A stretch of DNA of 64,000 nucleotides from Streptomyces griseicoloratus (GCF_014534645.1 NZ_JACVQF010000168.1:1-64000), one strand, 5' to 3'. Shown: positions 28,163 to 37,034, counted from the stretch's first letter. The notes: a model not told the origin generated them from the letters alone. Program-made: numbers and translations.

Positions 28163-29086
28163 CTAGCGTCCGGCGACCGGCTGCCCCACCGGCCGGCTCA
28201 CGCCCGTCAGTTCCTCCGACACCGTCCACAACCGCCGGGCCACCACCGCATCGCTCGCCGCCGCCGACCGTCCGACCAGCGTCGGCCCGCCCCGCAGCTC
28301 GCCCAGCCCGTCCGGGCCCACGTAACTCGCCCCGGGCAGGTCCTGCGTCGCGGCGTACAGCGTCGGAAGGGCGCCCGCCCTGTCGTCCTGGGCGAAGAAC
28401 CTGTTGCCGACCTTCATGAACGCCCGCATCACCGCACTCGCGGCATGGCTCTGCAGGTTGGTCGCCGCGTAGCCGGGGTGGGCGGCGAGGGCGCGGACCG
28501 GGGAGCCGGAGGCCGTCAGGCGGCGCTGGAGTTCCAGCGTGAAGAGGAGGTTCGCCAGCTTCGACTGGGCGTACGCGCGCCGCGGGTCGTAGCCGGACGT
28601 CCAGTTCAGGTCCTCGAAGCGGATCCGTCCGTCGGCCCAGCGGTGGGCGCCGGAGGACACCGTCACCACCCGGTCGGTGATGTGCGGCAGGAGCAGGTTC
28701 GTCAGCGCGAAGTGGCCCAGATGGTTCGTGCCGAACTGCATCTCGAAGCCGTCCGCCGTCCGCTGCTCCGGCAGCATCATCACGCCCGCGTTGTTGATCA
28801 GCAGGTCCAGCGGCCGGGCCTCCCAGGCGTCCGCGAACTCCCGCACGGAGGACAGGTCCGCCAGGTCCAGGCGCCGCACCTCCGTACTGCCGCTCACCCT
28901 CGCCGCCGCGCCACGACCGCGCTCCAGGTCCCGCACCGCGAAGACCACGTGCGCTCCCGCACGCGCCAGCGCCTCCGCCGTCGTGAGGCCGATCCCGCTG
29001 TTGGCGCCGGTGACGACCGCCGTACGGCCGGTGAGGTCGGGCAGGCGGCTCGCGTCCCACGCGTTGCTCTTCGTCTTCTCAGCCAT
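28163..29086 (-). CDS. Short-chain dehydrogenase/reductase (retinol-dehydrogenase-like)
   Basis: Protein of 307 residues. The cofactor motif TGANSGIG is at 26-33, 'NNAGVMM' begins at 98, the catalytic Ser is near 144-145, and Tyr172 and Lys176 form YAQSK. Length and the C-terminal extension resemble the WWOX/retinol dehydrogenase-like bacterial SDRs. It is divergent from a TetR gene that probably represses it. The substrate is unknown. Confidence 0.88.
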   Translation of the reverse strand: MAEKTKSNAWDASRLPDLTGRTAVVTGANSGIGLTTAEALARAGAHVVFAVRDLERGRGAAARVSGSTEVRRLDLADLSSVREFADAWEARPLDLLINNAGVMMLPEQRTADGFEMQFGTNHLGHFALTNLLLPHITDRVVTVSSGAHRWADGRIRFEDLNWTSGYDPRRAYAQSKLANLLFTLELQRRLTASGSPVRALAAHPGYAATNLQSHAASAVMRAFMKVGNRFFAQDDRAGALPTLYAATQDLPGASYVGPDGLGELRGGPTLVGRSAAASDAVVARRLWTVSEELTGVSRPVGQPVAGR

Positions 29087-29106
29087 GAACCGAATGTAGA
29101 CGCCGC

Positions 29107-29160
29107 CAACAATGCTGTCAATGACAACAATGATGGCAACGACAACTATGCTGGCGATGC
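29107..29160. repeat. 18-bp phased repeats in the SDR/TetR promoter
   Basis: CAACAATGCTG (29107), CAACAATGATG (29125) and CAACTATGCTG (29143) start exactly 18 bp apart. A small palindrome TGTCAATGACA occupies 29116-29126. The stretch is much more AT-rich than its surroundings. It probably contains the TetR operators and core promoters for both genes. Confidence 0.7.
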
Positions 29161-29175
29161 CTACATGGAGTTACG

Positions 29176-29778
29176 ATGTCGCCCATGCCCAAGAGCCGCC
29201 CCTACCACCACGGAGATCTGCGCGCCACCCTGCTCGCAGCCGCGGAACACACCCTGCGTGAGAGGGGGGCCGGTTCCCTGTCGCTGCGCGAGCTCGCCCG
29301 CGAGGTCGGTGTCAGCCACGCCGCGCCCGGCCGGCACTTCAAGGACAAGCAGGCCCTGCTCAACGCCCTGGCGCTGGACGGGTACGACCGGCTGGGCCAG
29401 GCCCTGGACGCCGCCGACGACCCCGCCCTTGCCCTCGAACCCCGGCTCACCGCCCTCGCCCGGGCCTACCTCGGCTTCGCCATCGACAACGCGGAGCTGC
29501 TGGAGCTGATGTACGCCCGCAAGCACGACCCGGACGCCTCGGAGCAGATGGCCGCCGCCGTCGAACGGACGGTGGGCAAACTCGCCCAGGTCGTCGCGGA
29601 CGCCCAGAAGCGCGGCGAGATCATCGCGGGCGCCCCCGAGGAGCTGAACCTCGTCACGGGCGCCACCCTGCACGGCATGGCCGCCTTCATCGCCGGCGGC
29701 ATGCTGACCCCGGAGGCGGCCCTGGCAGGCGTGGAGACCCTGGTCCATCACCTGCTCCACGGCCTGAAGCCCCGCTGA
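29176..29778 (+). CDS. TetR/AcrR family regulator
   Basis: Protein of 200 residues. The helix-turn-helix is 'RATLLAAAEHTLRERGAGSLSLRELAREVGVSHAAPGRHFKDKQALLNALA' (about 12-62). The C-terminal domain with 'LELMYARKH' and 'LVTGATLHGMAAFIAGG' resembles the WHG-type ligand domain. The gene is divergent from the SDR gene, and the 89-bp gap is filled by 18-bp phased repeats that are probably its binding sites. The ATG at 29176 is preceded by GGAG; an internal ATG at 29185 is possible. Confidence 0.88.
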   Translation: MSPMPKSRPYHHGDLRATLLAAAEHTLRERGAGSLSLRELAREVGVSHAAPGRHFKDKQALLNALALDGYDRLGQALDAADDPALALEPRLTALARAYLGFAIDNAELLELMYARKHDPDASEQMAAAVERTVGKLAQVVADAQKRGEIIAGAPEELNLVTGATLHGMAAFIAGGMLTPEAALAGVETLVHHLLHGLKPR

Positions 29779-29887
29779 CGGTCGCACAGCCCTCGTGGAC
29801 CGGTCAGGGGCGTCGGCGCTCCGGTGTCCGTGACACGGACGGGGGATTCACCGTGTCCGGCGGGCGTTTCGCGCATACCCTCGCGCT

Positions 29888-30208
29888 GTGAGCGACGATC
29901 AGTATCTGAGGTACCGGGACGACCTGGAGGTGCTGGCGGCCATCGGCACGCAGGTCGCGGCGCAGACCGACCGGGTCACCGTACGTCTGTCCGGGGCCCT
30001 GGCCGAGGCGGCGGTGGCCGCGTGGCAGCGCGAGGAGACCGCCGAGCCGGGCCCGGAGGGCGCCGCGCGGTACGCGCTCCGTGACGCCGCCGCGGAACTG
30101 GCGCTGATCGGACTCGCGATCACCGAGCGCGGTCGCCGGGAGGGCGAGGAGGTCGTGGTCGACCTGGACGTCGCCTCCGCCGGGGCGGCCGCGCGGGCCG
30201 CCGAGTAG
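29888..30208 (+). CDS. Conserved hypothetical small protein
   Basis: Protein of 106 residues starting at a GTG (MSDDQYLRYRDDLEVLAAIG). It is rich in Ala and Glu and mostly helical in character, with no signal peptide or membrane segment. Codon use with high third-position GC supports real coding. I do not recognise a domain. It stands alone, convergent with the rmdA-like gene. Confidence 0.6.
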   Translation: MSDDQYLRYRDDLEVLAAIGTQVAAQTDRVTVRLSGALAEAAVAAWQREETAEPGPEGAARYALRDAAAELALIGLAITERGRREGEEVVVDLDVASAGAAARAAE

Positions 30209-30262
30209 CCCGGGGGACCGGTCCCCGCCTGGGCCCTCGCGCAGCCCGCCGGTGCCGGCCGG

Positions 30263-32407
30263 TCAGCCCGTGGCGTCCACCAGCGCCAGTTGGTGCAGTC
30301 GCTCGGGCGGGCCCGGGCGGGCGTAGTACCAGCCCTGGGCCGTGTCGCAGCCCAGTATGCGCAGTTGCTCGGCCTGGGCTCCGGTCTCCACGCCCTCCAC
30401 GGTGACCGCCAGGTCCAGGCTGTGGGCCAGGGCGACGATGCCCTCGACGATCTTGAGGTCCACCGGATCGGCCGGGAACCGCTGCATGCTCTGGGTGAAG
30501 GAGCGGTCCAGCTTGAGCACGCTCACCGGCAGCCGGCGCAGGTTGGCGAGGTTGGAGTACCCGGTGCCGAAGTCGTCCAGGGCGATGTCGACGCCCATGT
30601 CGGCCAGCCGGCGCAATGGTTTCAGCAGATCGTCGTCGGCGCCGATCAGCGCCGACTCCGTCACCTCCAGGCACAGCGCGTCGGGGGCGACGCCCGTCCG
30701 CTCCAGGATGTCGACGGTGTCCTGCACCAGGCCGGGGTGGTTGAGCTGGCACGGCGAGAGGTTGACGTTGATGCGCAGCGGACCCGCGGCGTCCGGACCG
30801 CCGTGCCGCTCCCGCCACTCGCGGGCCTGGCGCACCGACTGCTCCAGCACCCAGCGGCCCAGCGGAACGATCAGGCCCGTGTGCTCGGCGAGCGGGATGA
30901 ACCGGTCGGGGCCGAGCACCCCGTGCTGCGGGTGCAGCCACCGCACCAGGGCCTCGGCGCCGCGCACCGTGCCGTCGCCGAGGCGGACCAGCGGCTGGTA
31001 CTCGATGAAGAACTCGCCCCGCTCCAGAGCGGCCGGCAGCGCGGTCGTCAGCCCGTGCCGGGTGATGACACGGGCGTCGGCCTCCGGGTCGGCGAGCTCG
31101 AACCGGTTGCCGCCCGCCGACTTGGCCCGGTACATGGTGATGTCGGCGCTGCGCAGCACCTCGGCCGGGCTGCGCTCCCCCGCCGGGCCCTCCACGATGC
31201 CGATGCTGCCGCGCACGGTCAGCTCCCGGCCGTCGATGCTGATGGGGGCGAGCAGGGCGTTCATGATGCGCCCGGCCAGCTCGTCGACCTGGTGCGCGGT
31301 GTCCGGGCCGGTGGTGAGGGCCACGAACTCGTCGCCGCCGAGCCGGGCGACCATCTCGCCGGGCGCCGTGGCGCACGCCTGCAGCCGGTCGGCGACCTCG
31401 ACGAGCAGCCGGTCGCCGGCCGCGTGGCCGAGGCTGTCGTTGACGGTCTTGAAGCCGTCGAGGTCCAGGTAGCACAGGCCGAAGCGCTGGCCCGGGCCCG
31501 CGGCGAGTGCCTTCTCCAGGCGTTCGAAGAAGAAGCTGCGGTTGGGCAGTCCGGTGAGCGCGTCGTGCGTGGCCTCATAGCGCAGCCGCAGATTGAGCAG
31601 CCGCCGCTCGGTGGTGTCCTCCATGAGGGCCAGCTGGTACCGGGGGGTGCCGTCGGCGTCGCGCAGCAGGGAGACCGTCAGATTGGTCCACAGGACCGTT
31701 CCGTCGGGCCGGTAGAAGGCCTTCTCCACGTGGTAGTGCTCGCGTTCGCCGCGCACCAGCTCCTCGTAGAGCCGCCAGGTCTGGGGCGCGTCGTCGGGGT
31801 GCGTCCACTCCATGGCGTTGCGGCCGCGCAGCTGCTGGTCGCTCATGCCGAACATGCGGGTCAGCGCCCCGTTGACCTGAAGGATGTTGCCGTCCAGGTC
31901 GGCGATGCCGATGCCTATGGCGGCGCCCTCGAAGACCGCGCGGAAGCGGGCCTCGCTGGCGTGCAGCGCCTGTGCGACCACGCCCTGCGCCTTCAGCGCG
32001 GCCTGGGCGATGGCCTCCTGCTCGGCCAGGGTGCGTTCCCTCAGCGCCTGCGCGAACCCCGCCGCCATGGCGTGCTGCAGCCGGGCCGAGCGCGCCCGCA
32101 GATGCTCGGGGTCGCCGCCCTGGCCGCAGTAGAGCACCAGGTAGGCGTCGACGCAGTCCAGCGTCCGGCTGAGCGCCTCGGGGTCGGTGCAGTGCGCGCC
32201 GACGAGCGCGGCGCCGACCGCCCTGGCCTCCTCCTGGTCGAAGGCCCGGGCCCGCAGCGCCTCGCTCAGCCTCCGGGCCAGCGGCAGCAGTTGCTCCTCG
32301 AACTCGGGCCGGGTCGACGACGTCGACGTCACCGGGAAGACCGCCCGGCTCCAGATCGTCGCGAACCGCCGCAGTCTGTCCTCCGGCCCGTCCGGCTCCG
32401 CGCTCAC
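30263..32407 (-). CDS. rmdA: PAS-GGDEF-EAL cyclic-di-GMP enzyme, RmdA-like
   Basis: Protein of 714 residues, apparently cytoplasmic. Order: N-terminal helical region (1-145), PAS/PAC (about 150-270), GGDEF domain with intact GGDEF at 357-361, and EAL domain with EAL at 485-487. Further catalytic blocks are 'NVNLSPCQL', 'LEVTESALI', 'DDFGTGYSNLANL' and 'KLDRSF'. Both catalytic signatures are complete, so it may make or degrade c-di-GMP. The architecture and neighbourhood match S. coelicolor RmdA (SCO0928), which affects morphological differentiation. The GTG start at 32407 overlaps the stop of the upstream methyltransferase by four bases, so the two are translated together. Confidence 0.9.
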   Translation of the reverse strand: MSAEPDGPEDRLRRFATIWSRAVFPVTSTSSTRPEFEEQLLPLARRLSEALRARAFDQEEARAVGAALVGAHCTDPEALSRTLDCVDAYLVLYCGQGGDPEHLRARSARLQHAMAAGFAQALRERTLAEQEAIAQAALKAQGVVAQALHASEARFRAVFEGAAIGIGIADLDGNILQVNGALTRMFGMSDQQLRGRNAMEWTHPDDAPQTWRLYEELVRGEREHYHVEKAFYRPDGTVLWTNLTVSLLRDADGTPRYQLALMEDTTERRLLNLRLRYEATHDALTGLPNRSFFFERLEKALAAGPGQRFGLCYLDLDGFKTVNDSLGHAAGDRLLVEVADRLQACATAPGEMVARLGGDEFVALTTGPDTAHQVDELAGRIMNALLAPISIDGRELTVRGSIGIVEGPAGERSPAEVLRSADITMYRAKSAGGNRFELADPEADARVITRHGLTTALPAALERGEFFIEYQPLVRLGDGTVRGAEALVRWLHPQHGVLGPDRFIPLAEHTGLIVPLGRWVLEQSVRQAREWRERHGGPDAAGPLRINVNLSPCQLNHPGLVQDTVDILERTGVAPDALCLEVTESALIGADDDLLKPLRRLADMGVDIALDDFGTGYSNLANLRRLPVSVLKLDRSFTQSMQRFPADPVDLKIVEGIVALAHSLDLAVTVEGVETGAQAEQLRILGCDTAQGWYYARPGPPERLHQLALVDATG

Positions 32408-33228
32408 GCCGTACGCCCCACGCCCGCGAAGCCGGAGAACGCATAGGGGTCCTCGTCCTCCGGCGCCGTCTCGGGCCGCCAGCGCGGCATCGGCACCAAG
32501 CCGGGTTCCACCATGTCGTACCCTTCGAAGAACCGCGCGATCTCCTCGCGCGAGCGCATGATCAGCGGGTTGCGAATGTCCTTGTATACGTCCACCGCGC
32601 CCCCGGCCCGCTCGGCGGGCAGCGGGATTCCCTCGTACGAGGCATGCGTGAGGACGAGCAGGCTGCCGGGCGCGAGCGCGTCGCTCAGTTCGGCCACCGC
32701 CCCGTACGGGTCGTCCGCGTCTTCCACGAAGTGCAGTATGGCAACGAGAAGGAGCGCCACCGGGCGATTCAGGTCGATCAGCCGCTCCACCTGGGGGCTG
32801 GAGAGGATGTCCTGGGGCTTGAGGAGGTCCGCGGCCACGACGTCCGCGTCGGTGTTGCCGTCCAGGACCGCCTGGCTGTGCGCGACCGCCACCGGGTCGT
32901 GGTCGACGTAGACCACGCGGGCGCCGGGCCGGACCGTCTGGGCCACCTCGTGGACGTTGCCGAAGGTGGGGATGCCGGAGCCGATGTCCAGGAACTGGCT
33001 GATGCCCTCGTCGGCGGCGAAGCGCACGGCGCGGCGCATCAAGGCCCGGTTCGCCTGCATGATCTTGGGGAGTCCCGGCATGAACTCCATCGCCTTGCGG
33101 GCCGCTTCCCGGTCGACCTCGAAGTTGTGCGAACCGCCCAGGTAGAAGTCGTAGATCCGGGACACGCTGGGCACCGAGATGTCGATGCTCCGTGGAGCCC
33201 AGGCGGGACGCTCCATCTCTCTCTCCAT
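32404..33228 (-). CDS. SAM-dependent methyltransferase (DUF574 family)
   Basis: Protein of 274 residues of the actinobacterial S-adenosyl methyltransferase family. 'IDISVPSVSRIYDFYLGGSHNFEVDREAA' is the family signature near the N-terminus, and 'FLDIGSGIPTFGNVHEVAQ' the SAM-binding loop. 'VVYVDHDPVAVAHSQA' and 'LLVAILHFVEDADDP' follow. The acceptor is unknown for nearly all members. It overlaps the rmdA-like gene by four bases. Two starts are possible (33228 and 33216); neither has a well-spaced ribosome site. Confidence 0.85.
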   Translation of the reverse strand: MEREMERPAWAPRSIDISVPSVSRIYDFYLGGSHNFEVDREAARKAMEFMPGLPKIMQANRALMRRAVRFAADEGISQFLDIGSGIPTFGNVHEVAQTVRPGARVVYVDHDPVAVAHSQAVLDGNTDADVVAADLLKPQDILSSPQVERLIDLNRPVALLLVAILHFVEDADDPYGAVAELSDALAPGSLLVLTHASYEGIPLPAERAGGAVDVYKDIRNPLIMRSREEIARFFEGYDMVEPGLVPMPRWRPETAPEDEDPYAFSGFAGVGRTA

Positions 33229-33368
33229 GGCTTAGGCGATCCGGTGTTCGAGCCGAGGCTACTGATCGCCCGGCAAAGGAGCGAGCTGAAACGGAAATTG
33301 ACCATCCGTTCCCGGTCACTGCCTGCGGCACGTGCCGCCCGCCAAGGCGCGCCAAAGCACGCGAAACG

Positions 33369-33407
33369 GGTCCGTCCCCTCCGCCTGGGATGCGGAGGGG
33401 ACGGACC
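33369..33407. terminator. Strong hairpin downstream of the Lipoprotein_15 gene
   Basis: A perfect 16-bp stem (GGTCCGTCCCCTCCGC at 33369-33384 and its complement at 33392-33407) encloses a 7-base loop. It lies 109 bases beyond the stop of the leftward lipoprotein gene and upstream of the methyltransferase, so it insulates one from the other. Confidence 0.8.
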
Positions 33408-33515
33408 GTTCGGCCGCGCGCCGCGGGGTTCGTACGGCACTCTCGCTCGCCCTCGACCCTCCCTTCGCGTGCGGTGGTGCCCGTCCGGGCGAGGCGAAAC
33501 CCTGGGGAGGGGTTT

Positions 33516-34463
33516 CTACTTCTTGGGCGCGCCGACCGGCTTTCCGTCGGGTGCGACGGCGTACCAGGTGCCGCCGACGCCCTGACCGTTGGTGTCGCCG
33601 GGTTTCTCGTCACCGGCGAAGGTGTAGATGGGCCAGCAGTCGACCGTCTGCTGCTCGGTGCCGTCGGAGCGGGTGAAGCTCATCAGGCCCTTCTTCTGCA
33701 CGCCCTCGGTGTCGTCCGCGGCGACGGGGGCCACGGCCGGCCACTTCTCCAGGCAGGCGCCGTCGCACGCCGACACCGGCTTCGGCCACGCCTCGTCCTT
33801 CATGAAGCGGTAGACGGTCATGCCGTTCTTGTCGACGACGATCTCGCCGAGCTCCGGGTCGTTGCGGGTGGACAGGCCGGGCAGGTCGGCGGCCTTCGCC
33901 TTCTTGCCGTCCGGGGCGAGCGCGTACCACTTGCCGTTCACGCCCTGGCCCTTGACGTCCCCGGCGGCGGTGTCCTTGGCGTAGCGGTACGCCGGCCAGC
34001 CGCCGATGGTCAGCTGCTTGGTGCCGTCGGCGCGGGTGACCTCGCCGAGGAGGGCCTTGTCGATGCCCTCGCCGGCGATGGCGTCGTCCGCGGCCACGGG
34101 CGGCCAGGCGGTGGCGCAGTCGCCGTCGCACGTCGACTTGGGCGGCTGGGCCGTGTCCTGGTCGAAGCGGTACAGGGTGCGGCCCGAGCCGTCGGTCACC
34201 AGCTCGCCGAGTTCGGTGTCCGCGGAGACGGACAGCTTGCCCGCGGAGGCGGGCGGACTCGCCGACCGCCGCCCGTCGTTCACGCCCGCGCCGAGCCCGT
34301 CGCCGGCCCCGGCACCGATGTCGCCGATGTCCCCGGGTGCGGCCGTGGCACCGACGTTCTGGCTGGCCCCGGCTCCGCCGCCGTCCTGACCGCACGCCGT
34401 CGTGAGCGCCAGCACCGCCGCGGCGCTCGCCAGGAGTGAGGCGCTCCGCCAGGAGGTCTTCAT
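33516..34463 (-). CDS. SCO0930-family lipoprotein with Lipoprotein_15 repeats
   Basis: Protein of 315 residues. The signal peptide ends in 'LALTTACG', a lipobox with Cys near 24, followed by a Gly/Ala-rich linker to about residue 70. Two secreted repeat modules follow, each with a 'YRFxxDxAxPxxxxCDGxC' block and a 'KWYALAPDG' or 'TWYAVAPDG' block, typical of PF03640. Paired cysteines within the repeats may bind a metal or form disulfides. The function of the family is not known. The ATG at 34463 follows GGGGGAAC; an upstream ATG at 34478 has no ribosome site. Confidence 0.85.
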   Translation of the reverse strand: MKTSWRSASLLASAAAVLALTTACGQDGGGAGASQNVGATAAPGDIGDIGAGAGDGLGAGVNDGRRSASPPASAGKLSVSADTELGELVTDGSGRTLYRFDQDTAQPPKSTCDGDCATAWPPVAADDAIAGEGIDKALLGEVTRADGTKQLTIGGWPAYRYAKDTAAGDVKGQGVNGKWYALAPDGKKAKAADLPGLSTRNDPELGEIVVDKNGMTVYRFMKDEAWPKPVSACDGACLEKWPAVAPVAADDTEGVQKKGLMSFTRSDGTEQQTVDCWPIYTFAGDEKPGDTNGQGVGGTWYAVAPDGKPVGAPKK

Positions 34464-34713
34464 GGTCCGTTCCCCCATCGTCACAAGGGTGTTGCGGCGC
34501 CCTTCTGCGCCGCCGCACGACACTGGGTACGGAGCGGGGCCTCGATTGTGTTCAACCCGGGCCCGGTTTTTCTTCCGGGCCCGCCGGGTCCCCGTACGCC
34601 AGTGCGGGTCCGCTGACACGGGCGGCTTCGGCCGATCAAACCCCCGGCCTGCGATTGTCCCCCGTTCGGGGCAATCGCCCGGTACTCCCGCGTGCCCCGG
34701 GGGATCAGGCTCC

Positions 34714-35316
34714 ATGATCTCGGTCGTGCATGCACCCGAACCAACCCGATCCGCCTGTGCGGGGCGGGTGTTGGCCCTGGTGACCCTGGCCTTCGCGCTC
34801 GTCGGCGCACCCGTCGGCGAGGTGCGGGCCGACGCCTGCGCCTACGTGTCGACCGGCCCGGGCGGTACCGAGGCGGTGGCGGTCGCCGGGAGCGGCTCCT
34901 GGCCGACCTTCCCGCCGTGTCAGACGCCCACGCCGACGCCGACACCGACGCCCACCCCGACGCCGACACCGCCTCCGCCCAGGCCCACGCCTCCGCCTCC
35001 GCCCGCGCCGAAGCCGCCCCCGCCGACCCCGGCACCCGAGCCGCCGCCACCGCAGCCGGCGCCGGCCCGGCCCACGCCGACACCGACGCCGAGTCCCACG
35101 CCGACGCCCAGGCCCCCGGCTCCCCCGGTGACGCCGACGCCCACGCCGTCGGTCACGCCCACCCCCCGCCCGTCGCTGACCCCGGTGCACTACCCCCGGT
35201 ACCGCGCCGCCCGGCCGCAGCGGCGGCCCTCCCGCGGTGCCCCGTCGCCGCTCGTCTTCGTCCTGCTCATCACGGCCCCCGCGGTGGTCGCCGTCGCCGC
35301 GCTGCGCCCGCGCTGA
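34714..35316 (+). CDS. Secreted proline/threonine-rich protein with C-terminal membrane anchor
   Basis: Protein of 200 residues. A hydrophobic N-terminal segment (about 18-38) is a likely signal peptide. The central 70-160 region is PTPTP and PPPP repeats, an extended wall-spanning rod. A hydrophobic segment near 182-195 followed by LRPR suggests a C-terminal anchor. There is no LPXTG. It lies directly before the DUF4239 gene (16-bp gap) and in a cluster of envelope genes, so a cell-surface role is inferred. Confidence 0.65.
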   Translation: MISVVHAPEPTRSACAGRVLALVTLAFALVGAPVGEVRADACAYVSTGPGGTEAVAVAGSGSWPTFPPCQTPTPTPTPTPTPTPTPPPPRPTPPPPPAPKPPPPTPAPEPPPPQPAPARPTPTPTPSPTPTPRPPAPPVTPTPTPSVTPTPRPSLTPVHYPRYRAARPQRRPSRGAPSPLVFVLLITAPAVVAVAALRPR

Positions 35317-35332
35317 TTCCTGGAGGTTCCTC

Positions 35333-36097
35333 TTGCCGGAATGGCTTGTTCTCACCCTCGCGATGCTGGCCGCCTGTGCCGTGGTGGTCGTCGTCACCTT
35401 CGTACGGCACCGGACGGCGTCCGATGACGAGGACATCACCGAGACCCCGGACGTCATCGAGTACATGACGATGTGGATCGGCGTCGTGTACGCCATCGTC
35501 CTGGGTCTGGCCATCGCGGGCGTCTGGGAGGCACGCAGCGCCGCCCAGGACCACGTGCAGGCGGAGGCGGTCGCGCTGCACGAGATCTCGGAACGCGTCC
35601 GGGTCTATCCGCCCGAGGTACGCGACCGCATCCGGGAGGATGTCAACGCCTATGTCGGACACGTGGTGACCACCGAGTGGAAGGCCATGGCCGACCACGG
35701 CCGGGTCACCGAACGCGGCGACGAACTGCTCGACCGCGTCCGCGCGGACGTCACCGACTACGAACCGAGGACGGACTTCGAGGCACAGGCCTACCAGCCG
35801 CTCGTCGACCAGGTGACGGCGGCGGACCAGGCGCGCAGCGCCCGGGCGGAGTCGACCGGGGCGACGATGCCGGGCGTGGTGTGGTTCGGTCTGATCACCG
35901 GGGGCGTCGTCACCGTCGGGATGGTCTTCGCCCTGCAGATCCGGCGCACGGCGCGTGAACTGGTGCTCGCCGGGCTGTTCTCCGCGCTGATCGCCTTCCT
36001 GTTGTTCCTGATCTGGGACTTCGACGCCCCCTACAGCCGCGGGGTCGCGGCATCGACGGACCCCTTCCTGAACCTCTTCCCGGGTGTGGGGGACTGA
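35333..36097 (+). CDS. DUF4239 (bestrophin-like) membrane protein
   Basis: Protein of 254 residues from a TTG, supported by GGAGG at 35322-35326 six bases upstream. Membrane segments lie near 3-22, 45-65, 185-205 and 215-232, with a long soluble helical loop (about 70-180) between the second and third. 'TPDVIEYMTMWIGVVYAIVLGLAIAGVWEARSAAQDHVQAEA' is typical of DUF4239. The family resembles bestrophin channels, but no function is established. It likely shares a transcript with the proline-rich protein before it. Confidence 0.8.
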   Translation: MPEWLVLTLAMLAACAVVVVVTFVRHRTASDDEDITETPDVIEYMTMWIGVVYAIVLGLAIAGVWEARSAAQDHVQAEAVALHEISERVRVYPPEVRDRIREDVNAYVGHVVTTEWKAMADHGRVTERGDELLDRVRADVTDYEPRTDFEAQAYQPLVDQVTAADQARSARAESTGATMPGVVWFGLITGGVVTVGMVFALQIRRTARELVLAGLFSALIAFLLFLIWDFDAPYSRGVAASTDPFLNLFPGVGD

Positions 36098-36100
36098 CAA

Positions 36101-36155
36101 GGGCTCACGGGGAGCCCGCCGGGGGACGACCGGTACACCGGCTCCGTCCCCCGGC
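36101..36155. terminator. Two tandem hairpins between convergent genes
   Basis: GGGCTC/GAGCCC (36101-36117) is followed at once by GCCGGGGGACG (36118-36128) pairing perfectly with CGTCCCCCGGC (36145-36155). An inner CCGG-TACA-CCGG stem lies between them. They sit between the DUF4239 gene and the leftward Gly/Asn-rich gene and probably terminate both. Confidence 0.75.
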
Positions 36156-36200
36156 AGGTGATCCGGGGGGACCCATCCGTACGGTCCGTGGAGAAGGAGG

Positions 36201-37034
36201 TCACATCCGTCGCTCGGACCGGCGGCGCATCCAGAACAGCCCGCCGCCGGCGACGGCCGCGGTCACGAGTCCGCCGCCGATCGCGATGTCCGCCGGGGTC
36301 GCCCCGCGCGACCTGCTGCCGCCGACGCCGCCGCGGACACCGCCGATCACGGTGAAGGCGGCCGGGCGGGTCAGCCTCCTGCCCGAGCAGTCGGCCCGGA
36401 TGTCGTACGAGCCCGGCCGGGCGTTGCTGTTGATGGTGGCGGTGCCCCGGGAGGTCTGGTTGGCACCGCTGACCGGGGTGAGTTCGGCGGTCCGGAAGGC
36501 GCCCGAGCTCATCGTGCCGCCGTCCGGGCAGCCGTCGACCGTGACCGTCAGCTCACCACCGCGGGCGATCGCGCTCGGCAGGGCGACGATGTTGCTCAGC
36601 CCGCCGTGGTGACCGCCGTTGCCTCCGTTCCCGAAGCCACCGTTGCCACCGTTGCCGCGGTCTCCGAAGCCGCCATTGCCCCCGAATTCATCGTTATCGC
36701 CATGGCCACGGAAGTCACCGTTGCCACGGTTGCCACCGAAGCCACCATTACCGCCGAAGCCGCCATTGCCTCCGTGGCCACCGAAGCCGCCATGGCCGCC
36801 GTCGCCCCGGAAGTTCCCATTGCCACCGAAGTCCCCGTTCCCGTCGAAACCGTCATTGCCCCCAACCCCGTCGTTGCCGCCGTTGCCGCCGCCCAGGGGT
36901 TCGCTGTCGCCGCCGCCGACGACGCCGGGCCGGGCGGCGATGGTGCTCGCGTCCCCCGCGGCGGCCAAGGGCGTGGCAAGCCCCAGTACAGCCACCGCGG
37001 CGCCTGCGGCCGCCAAGGCACGAGAGTTGCGCAT
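36201..37034 (-). CDS. Secreted Gly/Asn-rich repeat protein with C-terminal membrane anchor
   Basis: Protein of 277 residues. A signal peptide covers about 1-26. Residues 45-145 are low-complexity repeats of GGNGGF, GGHGG and GNGDF type. A compact domain follows (150-235) with 'VTVDGCPDGG' and 'YDIRADCSGRR', an Ig-like module with two cysteines. A hydrophobic segment (about 252-270) and the basic tail MRRRSERRM form a sortase-like sorting tail but without LPXTG. It has a GGAGG ribosome site 5 bases upstream. It is divergent from a class F sortase, so it may be its substrate or partner. This is inference. Confidence 0.75.
   Translation of the reverse strand: MRNSRALAAAGAAVAVLGLATPLAAAGDASTIAARPGVVGGGDSEPLGGGNGGNDGVGGNDGFDGNGDFGGNGNFRGDGGHGGFGGHGGNGGFGGNGGFGGNRGNGDFRGHGDNDEFGGNGGFGDRGNGGNGGFGNGGNGGHHGGLSNIVALPSAIARGGELTVTVDGCPDGGTMSSGAFRTAELTPVSGANQTSRGTATINSNARPGSYDIRADCSGRRLTRPAAFTVIGGVRGGVGGSRSRGATPADIAIGGGLVTAAVAGGGLFWMRRRSERRM

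Noticed and set aside
34920-35162. Minus-strand Gly/Val repeat frame
   Set aside because: Antisense of the Pro/Thr-rich repeat gene; no start context or domain.
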